Source: Burkholderia ubonensis | GTDB taxonomy: Bacteria; Pseudomonadota; Gammaproteobacteria; Burkholderiales; Burkholderiaceae | Assembly (NCBI RefSeq): GCF_902833085.1 | Contig: NZ_CADFEB010000011.1 | Span: 186,001-250,000, forward strand | DNA: 64,000 nt | Direction of reading: 5' to 3' | Shown here: positions 44,063-52,948 of the stretch, in pieces | How positions within the stretch are numbered: position 1 is the first letter of the stretch | How the letters are laid out: each line of letters starts with the position of its first letter | The notes under the pieces: generated by a model | What the model was told of the DNA's origin: nothing | Databases searched by the model: none | What the model saw: the letters and a program-made list of their open reading frames with translations, nothing else | Program-made: the position numbers and the translations under genes

Positions 44063-45544
44063 ATGGTCGAGATCGGCGATTTGCAAATCGACTTTGCGCA
44101 GCGTCATGTAGAAAAGGATGGCGTTGCGATAAAAGTCAGCGGAAAGGCGCTTGACATACTTGAAGTCCTCTTCGACGCGGACGGCAAGGAAGTGTCGAAG
44201 TTCGACATCATAGAAAAAGTATGGCCGCACGTCATTGTGGAGGAGAACAATCTCCAGGTGCACATCGCCGCCTTGCGCAAAATCCTTGGCGGACGTCGAG
44301 AACTGATCAAAACCATCCCCGGGCGCGGTTACGTACTCGTGCCCGGGCAAGCGCAGCGACATCGTACTCAGCCCCCGGCCTCATCGACCACGACAGCACG
44401 CCCCTGCTTCCAGGCAAAGTTGATTGGACGCGATGCAGAACAGCGGACGATCTTCGACCTTCTCGACCGTTGTCGGATCGTCACGCTCGTAGGCGCGGGC
44501 GGCATCGGCAAGTCCAGTCTCGCCCGTGCTGTCGCGAATGCGGCGCACCATCAAGGCGTCGGCCGGGTGCTGTTCATCGAGCTAGCGGACGCATGCTCCG
44601 CTCACGCGGTGTGCGACACCATGCTGAGCACGCTGAAGCTCCCCCCGCAAGCGGATTTGCTCGCAGCACCGGAAGCCCTGGATGCGATCGCTGCCGCCTC
44701 GAATCTCCTCGTGCTCGACAATGTCGAGCAAGTGGCCGATATGGTGGCGTCGCTGACGGACGAGTTGGTCAGAAGGTCTCCAACCCTCCGCGTGCTCGTG
44801 ACCAGCAGGCAGCCCCTTTGGGTTGTCGGGGAAACGCTGTTCCGCGTAAGGCCACTTGTCGCTCCCGGCGATGGCTACGACGTGGAGGCGATCTTCGCTT
44901 GCTCTGCAGTAACACTCTTCATCGAGCGGGCTCGCGCGAGCGCGCCGTCGTTTCCCGTCGACGCCCATAGCCTGGCAATGGTCGGCGAAGTATGCCGCCG
45001 GCTCGACGGTTTGCCCCTCGCGCTCGAGCTTGCCGCCTTGAGAGTTGCGACACTCGGATTGGAATTCCTGGCCAACCGGCTGGACGACAGGCTCGACCTG
45101 CTGACCGCCGGATTGCGATCGGCCTTGCCGCGGCACCAGTCGCTGCGGGCAACGTTCGACTGGAGCTATACGCTCCTGGACCCAGTCGCGCAGCGGCATT
45201 TCAGGCGCCTGGCGTTCTTTACAGATGCGTTCAGCTTCGAAGACGCCTACGCCGTGGCCGGCGACTGTGAAATGTCCGCAGGCAAATTCGCCCTCCTGAT
45301 CGAGGAACTGACAACAAAGTCGCTGATTTCACTCCATTCCCTCAACGGCCAGCCGCGATACCGGCTATCCGAATGTGCGCGCGCGTATGCCATCGAGAAG
45401 CTGCGTGACGAGGGAGAATTGGCGACGGTGCAGATGAGGCATACCCAGTACGTGCGTGCCAGAAAATGCCACGCGTGCGCGGGTTCGTCGCCAGCGGAAC
45501 GTCGGTCGTCTCTATGCGCCTCCGAACCTCGGCTACTCCCCTGA
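44063..45544 (+). CDS. OmpR-type winged-helix regulator with an NB-ARC-like ATPase domain, truncated at the C-terminus
   Basis: AfsR/CadC-like regulator of 493 residues as it stands. The N-terminal winged helix (about 1-98) reads KALDILEVLFDADGKEVSKFDIIEKVWPHVIVEENNLQVHIAALRKIL and IPGRGYVL. The NTPase part has Walker A GAGGIGKSSLARAV near 150, Walker B NLLVLDNVEQ, and DGLPLALELAALRV. Related proteins usually run to 900 or more residues with a C-terminal TPR-like sensor. Here the frame breaks into unlike sequence after HTQYVRARK and stops next to the convergent lipoprotein gene, so the sensor part is lost. It is probably non-functional or constitutive. Confidence 0.75.
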   Translation: MVEIGDLQIDFAQRHVEKDGVAIKVSGKALDILEVLFDADGKEVSKFDIIEKVWPHVIVEENNLQVHIAALRKILGGRRELIKTIPGRGYVLVPGQAQRHRTQPPASSTTTARPCFQAKLIGRDAEQRTIFDLLDRCRIVTLVGAGGIGKSSLARAVANAAHHQGVGRVLFIELADACSAHAVCDTMLSTLKLPPQADLLAAPEALDAIAAASNLLVLDNVEQVADMVASLTDELVRRSPTLRVLVTSRQPLWVVGETLFRVRPLVAPGDGYDVEAIFACSAVTLFIERARASAPSFPVDAHSLAMVGEVCRRLDGLPLALELAALRVATLGLEFLANRLDDRLDLLTAGLRSALPRHQSLRATFDWSYTLLDPVAQRHFRRLAFFTDAFSFEDAYAVAGDCEMSAGKFALLIEELTTKSLISLHSLNGQPRYRLSECARAYAIEKLRDEGELATVQMRHTQYVRARKCHACAGSSPAERRSSLCASEPRLLP

Positions 45545-45565
45545 AGCAAAAAATCCGCCATTCCC

Positions 45566-46078
45566 TCACCTCGGCGACACCACGATCGCCGCCCTTCGAT
45601 TCTGCGCCCTGCCCGCCGGCGTCCGGTTATCCCCCACCGGTTCGCGCTTCCCTCTCCCCACGATCGCAATGCGCTTCGCATCCAGCCCGACGTCGACGAG
45701 TTCGATCGCCACGACTTCCGCACGACGCCTGGACAACTCCAGGTCATATGCATCCGCGCCCTCCTCGTCCGAGTACCCATAAACGCGCACCCCGTTGATC
45801 CCCACCGAACTGAGCGTGCGCCCGATCCGCTCGACGATCCGGCGAACGTCGGGCTTGAGGTTGTACCGGTCGAAATCGAACAGGATCGGTCCGGTCGAAC
45901 CGAACTCGAAACCCTGCCCGGTCTCATGGAACCCGGCCGACTTGAGCGCCGTGACCTGCGTCTGCGTCAGCCCACGATAAAGCGGCGGCGTCTTGCAGCC
46001 GCCGAGCAGCATGCACAGCAGCAGCGCGCCGCCGATGCACATCCGCCCAATGCTCACAGGAAACGGGTTTTCCATCAT
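45566..46078 (-). CDS. yfiB: OmpA-family lipoprotein YfiB
   Basis: Outer-membrane lipoprotein of 170 residues. The signal ends in LLGGC, with the lipidated Cys at position 28. The OmpA-like peptidoglycan-binding domain contains ILFDFDRYNLKP, VYGYSDEEG, DLELSRRRAEVVAIEL and the Arg pair NRRAAIVV. In the YfiBNR system, YfiB draws the periplasmic repressor YfiR away from YfiN and so activates c-di-GMP synthesis. It is the third gene of a minus-strand set yfiR-yfiN-yfiB, 84 bp after yfiN. AGGGGG precedes the start. Confidence 0.87.
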   Translation of the reverse strand: MMENPFPVSIGRMCIGGALLLCMLLGGCKTPPLYRGLTQTQVTALKSAGFHETGQGFEFGSTGPILFDFDRYNLKPDVRRIVERIGRTLSSVGINGVRVYGYSDEEGADAYDLELSRRRAEVVAIELVDVGLDAKRIAIVGRGKREPVGDNRTPAGRAQNRRAAIVVSPR

Positions 46079-46162
46079 CGCATCCCCCTAAAACGCGCCG
46101 GCCATGCACGCACGGTTTCAAACCGCTGCGACAACCCCGCCCGCTGCGCGAGGCGATAACTT

Positions 46163-47431
46163 TCAAGCCGGCCCGGCGACCCCTTCAGCCAACTGCCACG
46201 ACCCCGGCCGCGCGCGCTTGGCCCGGTACATCGCGGCATCCGCCGCGCGCAGCAGGCCGCTCGCGTCCGGCGCGTGATCGGGATACAGCGCAATGCCGAT
46301 ACTCATCATGGTGGGCACCGTGCGGCCATCGGCCAACACGATCGACGGCGCCATGCCGGACAGGATCGCGTCGGCGATCCGGCCGACACTGTCCGCTTCG
46401 CGCACGGGCGCCAGCATCACGGCGAATTCGTCGCCGCCCAGGCGAGCGACCAGATCGGCCTCGCGCAACTGCGCGCGCAGCCGCGACGCGATGCCGATCA
46501 GCACCACGTCGCCGGCTTCGTGGCCGAAGCCGTCGTTGATCTCCTTGAAACGATCGCAGTCGAGATACAGGACGGCGACCCGCTGGCCCGTCACCCTGGC
46601 CTCGCTGAGGGCGAGCGCGAGGCGCGACTCGAACTGCTCGCGGTTCGGCAGGCCCGTGAGGGCATCGTGCGTCGCCTTGTGTTCGAGCGACGCGTTTTCG
46701 TCGCGCAGGGTGTTCTGCCAGTCTTCCAACTCGTCGAGCAACGCATTGAAGTCGTCGCCGAGCTGGTTCAGTTCGGCGATCGCCACGGGCTCGACCCGCT
46801 GCTCGAACGCACGCTCGCGCCGCACGGCGTGCGCGACGCCGGCCAGCGCGCGCAGCGGCGAAACGATGCTGTGCAGCAGGCGCTTTGAACTGACATAAGC
46901 GCCGAACACGCTGACGGCCAGGCAGCCCAGAATGCCGCCGACACCGCCCAGCAGGAAACCGAAAAACTGGTGCCCTCGCCCGCGCACGACGACGTGACCG
47001 ACGACGATGCCGTCGTGCACGACCGGAATGGTCACCGGCCCGGGCAGCGCAAGGTCGGCGACGCCTCGCTCGAGCCGGGCGATCTTGCTGCCGGCGGGCA
47101 ACTGCCACGTCGCGAACGGCTGGCCCTTGCCATCCGTGACCACCACCTGCGCCACGTCCTCGTCGCCGGCGATCAGCGCGATCGCCTCGGCCGCCGCGAC
47201 GCGATCGCCGAACACGAGCGCCGCCTCCACCGTGTAACCGAGCGAGCGGGCCAGCAGGTTCAGATTGTTGCCGGCATAGGCACGCAATGCGATCACGGCG
47301 ACCACGATCAACGACACGGCGGCCATCGCGACGGCGACGAACGCCAGGCGCAGGTGTGCGCGGCGCAACACGCTTTGCAGCGTCGGGCGCGACGTGCGCG
47401 AAGGGGAAGCGGGGGGCGCGGACCGTGTCAT
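46163..47431 (-). CDS. yfiN: YfiN-type diguanylate cyclase
   Basis: Membrane diguanylate cyclase of 422 residues. Two transmembrane helices (about 30-52 and 160-182) flank a periplasmic PAS-like/CHASE8 domain (LLARSLGYTVEAALVFGDRVAAAEAI). A HAMP segment and coiled coil lead to the GGDEF domain, with the intact active site RLGGDEF near residue 333. The inhibitory I-site RxxD (READ) sits five residues before it. The start overlaps the yfiR stop as ATGA. Activity should be held down by YfiR and released by YfiB. Confidence 0.9.
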   Translation of the reverse strand: MTRSAPPASPSRTSRPTLQSVLRRAHLRLAFVAVAMAAVSLIVVAVIALRAYAGNNLNLLARSLGYTVEAALVFGDRVAAAEAIALIAGDEDVAQVVVTDGKGQPFATWQLPAGSKIARLERGVADLALPGPVTIPVVHDGIVVGHVVVRGRGHQFFGFLLGGVGGILGCLAVSVFGAYVSSKRLLHSIVSPLRALAGVAHAVRRERAFEQRVEPVAIAELNQLGDDFNALLDELEDWQNTLRDENASLEHKATHDALTGLPNREQFESRLALALSEARVTGQRVAVLYLDCDRFKEINDGFGHEAGDVVLIGIASRLRAQLREADLVARLGGDEFAVMLAPVREADSVGRIADAILSGMAPSIVLADGRTVPTMMSIGIALYPDHAPDASGLLRAADAAMYRAKRARPGSWQLAEGVAGPA

Positions 47432-48207
47432 GGCGTCACCGGCCGCCGCGCAAGACTGAGCACATTCGGGTGAACGCGCACGCCGCTGCGCGCCACGGCG
47501 TCGAGATTGACGTCGAACGTGACGCGTTCGCCGTCGACATTGAGACAGAACATGCTGCCCGCGGTGCAGGGCGGATCGTGTTCCGCAATCGTCAGGACCG
47601 GATGGCCGGCCACCGCGGCTCTCACCCGCGTTCGCTCGTCGTCGCTCAGGGTGCCGAGATAGACGACGTCGCAGGCCATGCCGAGCGAGGCATCGTCGAA
47701 GCGAACCCGCTGCACGTCGAGCTGCGTCGAGCCGGCCTGCAGCGTGTCGATCAGGCCGCGCGCGTAGTCGGGCCGGCCCGTCACGCACAGATGCAGGCTG
47801 ACGGGCGTCGTCGGCCAGCGCGTGAAGCTGACGATGCCGAGCACGACCTGACGTACGGCGGCGTCGGGTGTCGAAACGGCGGGATCGGCACGGCTCGCGG
47901 CGACGATGCGCACGGTGTCGGCCGGATCGTCCGCGCTGGCGGGAGCCCCGGCGAGTACGGCGGGCGCCGCGCCCAGCACGCAAGCCACCGCGAGCAACGC
48001 ATGGCGGCGCAGCAAGGCGGCCCGGCCGGGGCGGCCGGACGTCGTCCGCGCGGCGCTCGCCGCCGCGTCCGTTGGCGTCGTTGCAGTCGCAAGACTGGCA
48101 GCCGCCGCGCACACTGTCGCATCCATGATGGAAACATCCGCTGGCGTCGCCCGCGGCGCCGCCTCCTGCCCCCCGCCCTGTGCGTGCAGACACCGCATCA
48201 CGCGCAC
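47428..48207 (-). CDS. yfiR: periplasmic YfiR-family repressor of the diguanylate cyclase
   Basis: Protein of up to 259 residues matching YfiR (DUF4154). The core contains VLGIVSFTRWP, LHLCVTGRPDYA, GMACDVVYLG and DPPCTAGSMFCLNV; four Cys in the conserved places can form the two disulfides known to matter in YfiR. A hydrophobic signal (HALLAVACVLGAAPAVLAG) precedes the core but lies unusually far in, at about residue 70, if the start at 48207 (GTG) is used. Starts at about 48198 and 48126 are also possible; none has a clear ribosome site. It overlaps yfiN by ATGA. Confidence 0.8.
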   Translation of the reverse strand: MRVMRCLHAQGGGQEAAPRATPADVSIMDATVCAAAASLATATTPTDAAASAARTTSGRPGRAALLRRHALLAVACVLGAAPAVLAGAPASADDPADTVRIVAASRADPAVSTPDAAVRQVVLGIVSFTRWPTTPVSLHLCVTGRPDYARGLIDTLQAGSTQLDVQRVRFDDASLGMACDVVYLGTLSDDERTRVRAAVAGHPVLTIAEHDPPCTAGSMFCLNVDGERVTFDVNLDAVARSGVRVHPNVLSLARRPVTP

Positions 48208-48686
48208 GATTGCTTCATATTAGGTACAAAGTCGCGCGGACGACCAGTGAGAAACACCCGCCCCAAGCGTCGGAAAGCACGTTGAACGGGTGCTGTGCGC
48301 GATATATACAGGCGAATACCGAACCCGCCGCCGATCCGGTCCCGACGTCGGCGAATTGTTCAGCGGATTGAACGCCCTATCCAGCGCTCCGCGCCCCCGG
48401 GACAGGGAAGTCCCTTTCATTCGAATAGGTCCGTGCGACGTTTTCTCACAGGGCACACAAGCAAGAATTTCTTTTATCTCCAACAAAATATCCTCGCTTG
48501 TCGTCGTGCACTCCCCACATGACAATCACCCATCCGCCGCATGCGTCAGGAGCTCGTTGAATCAGAGATCGGCATCGGCAGCGAGCAAGATGACGGCTTT
48601 CCGGATTTTCTCCGTACGGCATCGCGAATTTGGCAAGCCGTCGCGCAGTCTCCAACCCGGCAGCAATCCAAAGGAATTGAAAAAAT
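48208..48686. other. 479-bp gap between yfiR and ampC
   Basis: The gap is divergent, so it must carry both promoters. CGATATATACAG near 48299 and the AT-rich run around 48465-48495 are the best candidates for promoter elements. The only reading frame of note is the 49-codon one that overlaps ampC. No ampR gene is present. Confidence 0.5.
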
Positions 48687-48690
48687 ATGA
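48541..48690 (+). CDS. possible 49-residue leader peptide overlapping ampC
   Basis: A frame from ATG at 48541 runs 49 codons (MRQELVESEIGIGSEQDDG to SKGIEKI) and its stop overlaps the ampC start as ATGA. That geometry can give translational coupling. No ribosome site is seen before it, and no relative is recognised, so it may be chance. Confidence 0.22.
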   Translation: MRQELVESEIGIGSEQDDGFPDFLRTASRIWQAVAQSPTRQQSKGIEKI

Positions 48691-49862
48691 AGCACGGAAT
48701 CAAGTGCATCATGGCGGCCGCATTACTTTCCACATGTGCAACGGCAACCATCGGCTACGCGGCCGATGATCGGCAGGACACCGTCAAGAGCGTATCGGAC
48801 AGCGTCGTCTTGCCGATCATGGCGAAATACGGCATTCCGGGGATGGCAGTAGGAATCGTTGCAGACGGGCAGACGTACGTTTTCAACTACGGCGTCGCAT
48901 CGCGGCAATCCCGGCGGCCCGTCACGCGCGATACGCTGTTCGAGATCGGCTCCGTCAGCAAGACGTTCACCGCAACGCTTGCATCGTGGGCGCAAGTCTC
49001 CGGCCATCTTTCGATGTCGGACAAGACCGGAAAGTACCTGCCGAGCCTGCAGGGCAGCCCGTTCGGCAACGTCACGCTCGTTGAACTCGGCACACACACA
49101 CCTGGCGGAGTGCCTTTGCAGGTTCCAGGCAACATCCGGAACGAAGATCAGTTGATGCGGTATCTCAAGGACTGGCAACCCACCTACTCGCCGGGCACCT
49201 ATCGAACCTATTCCAACGTGAGCATCGGGACGCTCGGCCTGATTACGGCAACCAGCATGGGGCAGCGGGATTTCGCCGTGCCGTTGTCCCGTCATCTGCT
49301 ATCGCCGCTGGGGATGAAAAGCAGCTACGTCGACGTGCCGCGCTCGCGTATGGCCGATTACGCACAAGGCTATACGAAGGATGGCGCGCCGACCAGGATG
49401 ACCACCGACGTGTTGTCTTCGAAAACGTACGGGATCAAGACGACCGCCGCCGACCTGCTTCGTTTCGTGCAAGCCAACATGGGCGAAGTCAAGCTGGACA
49501 AACCGCTTCAGCAGGCAATCACCGACACGCACACCGGCTACTTCAACGCAGGTCCGATGACCCAGGACCTGATCTGGGAGCAGTATCCGTATCCGGTCGC
49601 ATTGAAGACGCTGACCGAAGGCAATTCCTTGTCGATGGCACTCGATGCAATGCCGGTCAAGGAGATCAAGCCCCCTCAAGCGCCTCTGCAGCAGGTCTGG
49701 ATCAACAAGACCGGTTCGACCGACGGGTTTGGCGCATATGTGGCTTTCGTTCCTGCCCGGCACATGGGCATCGTCATCCTGGCCAACCGGCACTACCCGA
49801 ACGAGGAACGGGTCACGGCCGCGTACCGGATACTGACGTCGCTTGGCCTTGACGGTCGATAA
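48687..49862 (+). CDS. class C (AmpC-type) beta-lactamase
   Basis: Periplasmic serine beta-lactamase of 391 residues, the normal class C length. A Sec signal (residues 1-26, ending TIGYAA) is followed by FEIGSVSK with the nucleophile Ser near 90 and its Lys, YSN near 174 and KTGSTDGFG near 341, the three class C motifs. AAGGAATTG precedes the ATG. No LysR-type ampR lies next to it, so induction through the usual AmpR circuit is not shown here. The spectrum cannot be predicted. Confidence 0.92.
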   Translation: MKHGIKCIMAAALLSTCATATIGYAADDRQDTVKSVSDSVVLPIMAKYGIPGMAVGIVADGQTYVFNYGVASRQSRRPVTRDTLFEIGSVSKTFTATLASWAQVSGHLSMSDKTGKYLPSLQGSPFGNVTLVELGTHTPGGVPLQVPGNIRNEDQLMRYLKDWQPTYSPGTYRTYSNVSIGTLGLITATSMGQRDFAVPLSRHLLSPLGMKSSYVDVPRSRMADYAQGYTKDGAPTRMTTDVLSSKTYGIKTTAADLLRFVQANMGEVKLDKPLQQAITDTHTGYFNAGPMTQDLIWEQYPYPVALKTLTEGNSLSMALDAMPVKEIKPPQAPLQQVWINKTGSTDGFGAYVAFVPARHMGIVILANRHYPNEERVTAAYRILTSLGLDGR

Positions 49863-49910
49863 GCGCACACCCCGAATACACTGACCCGCTTCTTCTCGAC
49901 GCTTACCGCC

Positions 49911-50624
49911 ATGTACTACTGGAACCAGCACAATTTCGAAGGGCTCTTGAAGCTGGCGGAAGCGTTCGATGCCCGCCCCGAACTGAAGCCGCTCGCGGAC
50001 TATTGCCGCTTTCGCGAGCAAGGGCTGCGTCGATATGCATTCGCCGCGCTCGAGCGCTTTCTCGACGCTGCGAGCTCGTTTGACAGCACGACGGCCCGGC
50101 GCGCCGCCATCGAGATCCTCGAGGCCAATGCCCGGACTTCGGAAGCGCATCAGTTTCTCACGCAACCGCTGACGGACCGGTTCGTGCTGCCGACGTTGCA
50201 GACGTGGATGCACGACGAGCCGGATGCGAACCTGCCGGTCCGGTGGCTCGGCATCCTCAAGCGCGACGATGCACTGCTGGCCGCCGCACTCGCGATGTGC
50301 GCCGACGACGCGCCGGTCCGGAAGATGCTGATCGGGCATGCACTCGACTCCGTCGACTTCGCGACCCATCATCTCGACGAGTCGTGCTTCATCGGCAGCG
50401 TCGATCACGCGCTTGCAAAACTGGAGTGCGCGAGGCGCCTCATCGCCGATGCGCCGGATGCCGCGGCGTTCGCTCGCCTCGCGTCGGAAGTGGACCATTT
50501 CGACCGACTCGTTGCGGACTGGCAAGCGTGGTCACGGAATCCGGTCGGCTCGTTTCCCGAATGGTGCGCGGCGCAAGGGCGGGATTATCGATACGCGGTC
50601 AAGGTCTACTACGGCAAGTCGTGA
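49911..50624 (+). CDS. hypothetical protein
   Basis: Protein of 237 residues starting MYYWNQHNFEGLLKLAEAF. It appears almost wholly alpha-helical, with repeated amphipathic helices such as FAALERFLDAASSFDSTTARRAAIEILEAN, and no signal or membrane segment. The end reads WSRNPVGSFPEWCAAQGRDYRYAVKVYYGKS. It may be a helical-repeat relative of the HEAT-repeat protein encoded next. GCTTACCGCC upstream offers no clear ribosome site. It lies between ampC and the HEAT gene on the same strand. No family is recognised. Confidence 0.6.
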   Translation: MYYWNQHNFEGLLKLAEAFDARPELKPLADYCRFREQGLRRYAFAALERFLDAASSFDSTTARRAAIEILEANARTSEAHQFLTQPLTDRFVLPTLQTWMHDEPDANLPVRWLGILKRDDALLAAALAMCADDAPVRKMLIGHALDSVDFATHHLDESCFIGSVDHALAKLECARRLIADAPDAAAFARLASEVDHFDRLVADWQAWSRNPVGSFPEWCAAQGRDYRYAVKVYYGKS

Positions 50625-50709
50625 GGCGGCGTTGTCTGGATTGTGCCGGCCCGCTGTCACTCATCGATGAAGACGGCTATCATCCGGCGACCAGGATCAA
50701 AAAAACACA

Positions 50710-52206
50710 ATGAATCTAATCGAGAGAATCTTCCGCAGGCGGCCGTCTTCCACTGCAACTGTATCCACTGCACCTGAGCCGGTGCCAGCGCCAACATCAG
50801 CGCCGGCGCCTGTATTCGCACCGATACCCACGTCCGACCCAAAACCCAAGCCCGCGCAAACAATCTATCTGGCGCAAGGCCGGCAAATGCCGCTGCGCAC
50901 CGCGCTCGAAATGATTGCCACCAGCACCGATCGCGAGCTGATCGCTATGTGCATCTCGCACTACTCGGGTTATGTCCGGGAAGCGTCGATCAAGCGGGCG
51001 GTCGAGCTCGGCGGCAGCGAGTTTCTCGAGCCGATCGCCAAGCGCGTGAACGATTGGGTGCCAGTGGTTCGCAACGCGGCAACGGACGCGCTGAACACGC
51101 TCCTCGCAACCGTTCCCGCCGTGCATTTCGTCGCCCTGCTTCCCGGACTTCGCGATCTCTTGTCGGCCACACGCATCGACCACAGTGCGTGGCTGCTCGG
51201 GTTCGAGAAGCGCATCGTGCACGCCGGCGGCGCCGAGGCGATCATCGCGGCGACGGCAAGCGCGGATTTCCGCCTCAAGCGCACGGCCTATCTGCTGGCG
51301 ATCGACCATCAACTGTTGCCGATCGCCGATCTGGTCAAGCGTGCCCTGCGATCCGGCGACATCATGACCGCGCAGCGCGCAGTCGCACTGCTCGAACGCG
51401 TGCCGATGCAGGATCGTGAGCGGTGCATCGAGATCGCCGCGGCGTCTCCGTTCGGACCGGTCCGGTATGCGGCGTTCAGATACGTGACGAGCGATCGGCT
51501 CGACGCCGATCAGGAACCCTTCCTGTGGCGCGCGATATTCGACTCGCAGGGCAGCTTGCGATCCGCCGCCGCGCGCTTGCTCGACGAGCGTGGACGGGAT
51601 GTCACGGGACGATGCATCGCGATGCTCGAAAGCGGGAAGCTGTCGGGTACGCAAATCCGTGCCGGCTTGTCGCTGCTCGCGGAACGACGCGCGCCGGAAG
51701 CCACTGCAATTTTGGAGAAATTTTCCGGTGACCCGCGTGCGTTTCTTCGCGCGCATGCCGTCGTGCTGCTGGCTCGGTTGACGCCGTCGCTCAAGGACGA
51801 AATCGCGGCGCGTGCGCTACTCGATCCGGCGCGCAGGGTAAGGAAAGCCGGCGTTCGCCTGTGTGCGCTCGGCGCATTCGTTTCGCTCGAACAGATCGAA
51901 ACGATGCTCGCCCGGCACGGAGATCGTTATGCGGCGCTGGCGATCTGCGCGAGGAATCCGTGGGATTACCTCGCTTGTCTCGTGCTCGTTGCAGAACACC
52001 GGACGCCTTCCGAAGGCGCCGATGACGACCTCGTCCTCGCGCTGTGCAAATGGATCAACAACTCGAATACCGCCTGGACGAAGCCCGGTGCTCAGCATCG
52101 GCAGATCCTGTCGCGGCCGGACGCAGGCTCACGGCTCGTCGAGCTGGCCCGGGATCGACACGATGCACTGCGCGCGGTGTTGCGGGAATCCGGGATTGAG
52201 CTGTGA
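50710..52206 (+). CDS. HEAT-repeat protein with a Pro/Ala-rich linker
   Basis: Cytoplasmic protein of 498 residues. A basic start MNLIERIFRRRP is followed by a Pro/Ala/Thr-rich low-complexity linker (about residues 18-52), then HEAT-like helical repeats from about 60 to the end (REASIKRAVELGG, VPVVRNAATDAL, FGPVRYAAFRYV, SLRSAAARLLDE, FLRAHAVVLLARL, RRVRKAGVRLCALG). The repeat spacing is about 35-40 residues. HEAT proteins are scaffolds for protein binding. It follows the hypothetical gene at 49911 by 85 bp and may be coexpressed. Similar proteins sit near toxin or secretion genes, but the role here is unknown. Confidence 0.72.
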   Translation: MNLIERIFRRRPSSTATVSTAPEPVPAPTSAPAPVFAPIPTSDPKPKPAQTIYLAQGRQMPLRTALEMIATSTDRELIAMCISHYSGYVREASIKRAVELGGSEFLEPIAKRVNDWVPVVRNAATDALNTLLATVPAVHFVALLPGLRDLLSATRIDHSAWLLGFEKRIVHAGGAEAIIAATASADFRLKRTAYLLAIDHQLLPIADLVKRALRSGDIMTAQRAVALLERVPMQDRERCIEIAAASPFGPVRYAAFRYVTSDRLDADQEPFLWRAIFDSQGSLRSAAARLLDERGRDVTGRCIAMLESGKLSGTQIRAGLSLLAERRAPEATAILEKFSGDPRAFLRAHAVVLLARLTPSLKDEIAARALLDPARRVRKAGVRLCALGAFVSLEQIETMLARHGDRYAALAICARNPWDYLACLVLVAEHRTPSEGADDDLVLALCKWINNSNTAWTKPGAQHRQILSRPDAGSRLVELARDRHDALRAVLRESGIEL

Positions 52207-52454
52207 GCGATGTGCCTGCTGGGAGCATGGGGGCGAGAATCGCGCGTGTTTCAGGTCAGCCGCCATCGCGGGCGTGCGTTGCGTCAAGACACCCGGTTCA
52301 CTGTCGCCTCGGACTTCCTGCTGCGGATCGTGGCTATGCGTGACTCCTCCAGATGCAGGGACAAAAGCCCATTGGTGATCGAAATACGTTCACGCGCGCC
52401 GTTCGCAGACAGCTCCGGAGCGAACACCGAGCATGGATCCGTAAAGCCGCACCG

Positions 52455-52748
52455 TCAAATGCGCTCGACACTCGACGCGTCGCGCGGGTACTTTCTCTCC
52501 ATGTCCTGCAGGCAGTCGTTCATCAGCATCGCGTCGTGAGGAAAACGCCGCTCAAACTCGATCCAGTTTTTCAAGCGGAGAACGAGCGGCATCTCCACAA
52601 GCCCGGTGATGGCGTCCCAGAATGCGTTCCAGTTCTTTCCATACCAATGTGGAAATTTCAACTGTGTCATCATCCTCTCGTGCAACTGCCGGACGGACTC
52701 GATGTCGCCGAGTTCGATTTCTACGAGTTCGTCGCGTGACATGGTCAT
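52455..52748 (-). CDS. barstar-family (ribonuclease inhibitor) protein
   Basis: Protein of 97 residues with the barstar signature: LHERMMTQLKFPHWYGKNWNAFWDAITGL, and the following LRLKNWIEFERRFPHDAMLMNDCLQDM. Barstar-type proteins block barnase-like or other toxin nucleases. No nuclease gene is found beside it, so it is an orphan immunity-type gene in this window. It starts ATGACCATG; no strong ribosome site is seen. It is convergent with the HEAT gene and divergent from an exported protein. Confidence 0.82.
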   Translation of the reverse strand: MTMSRDELVEIELGDIESVRQLHERMMTQLKFPHWYGKNWNAFWDAITGLVEMPLVLRLKNWIEFERRFPHDAMLMNDCLQDMERKYPRDASSVERI

Positions 52749-52948
52749 TACCCGAAAGATATGGACCGCGAGTATACGCCGAACGCACTAGGCGCAACGC
52801 CCTACTCATCCGTTTGGGAATCGAGAGCCTTTCGGACAATCCGAAGGTCCGCTTCGAACCTTGCCACGGTTGGCTGAGGCCACGAAAAACGGCACTGGAC
52901 CAGCCAACCAAGACCTATCGACAATAGTACAAACCTCGTAGCCGGAGA

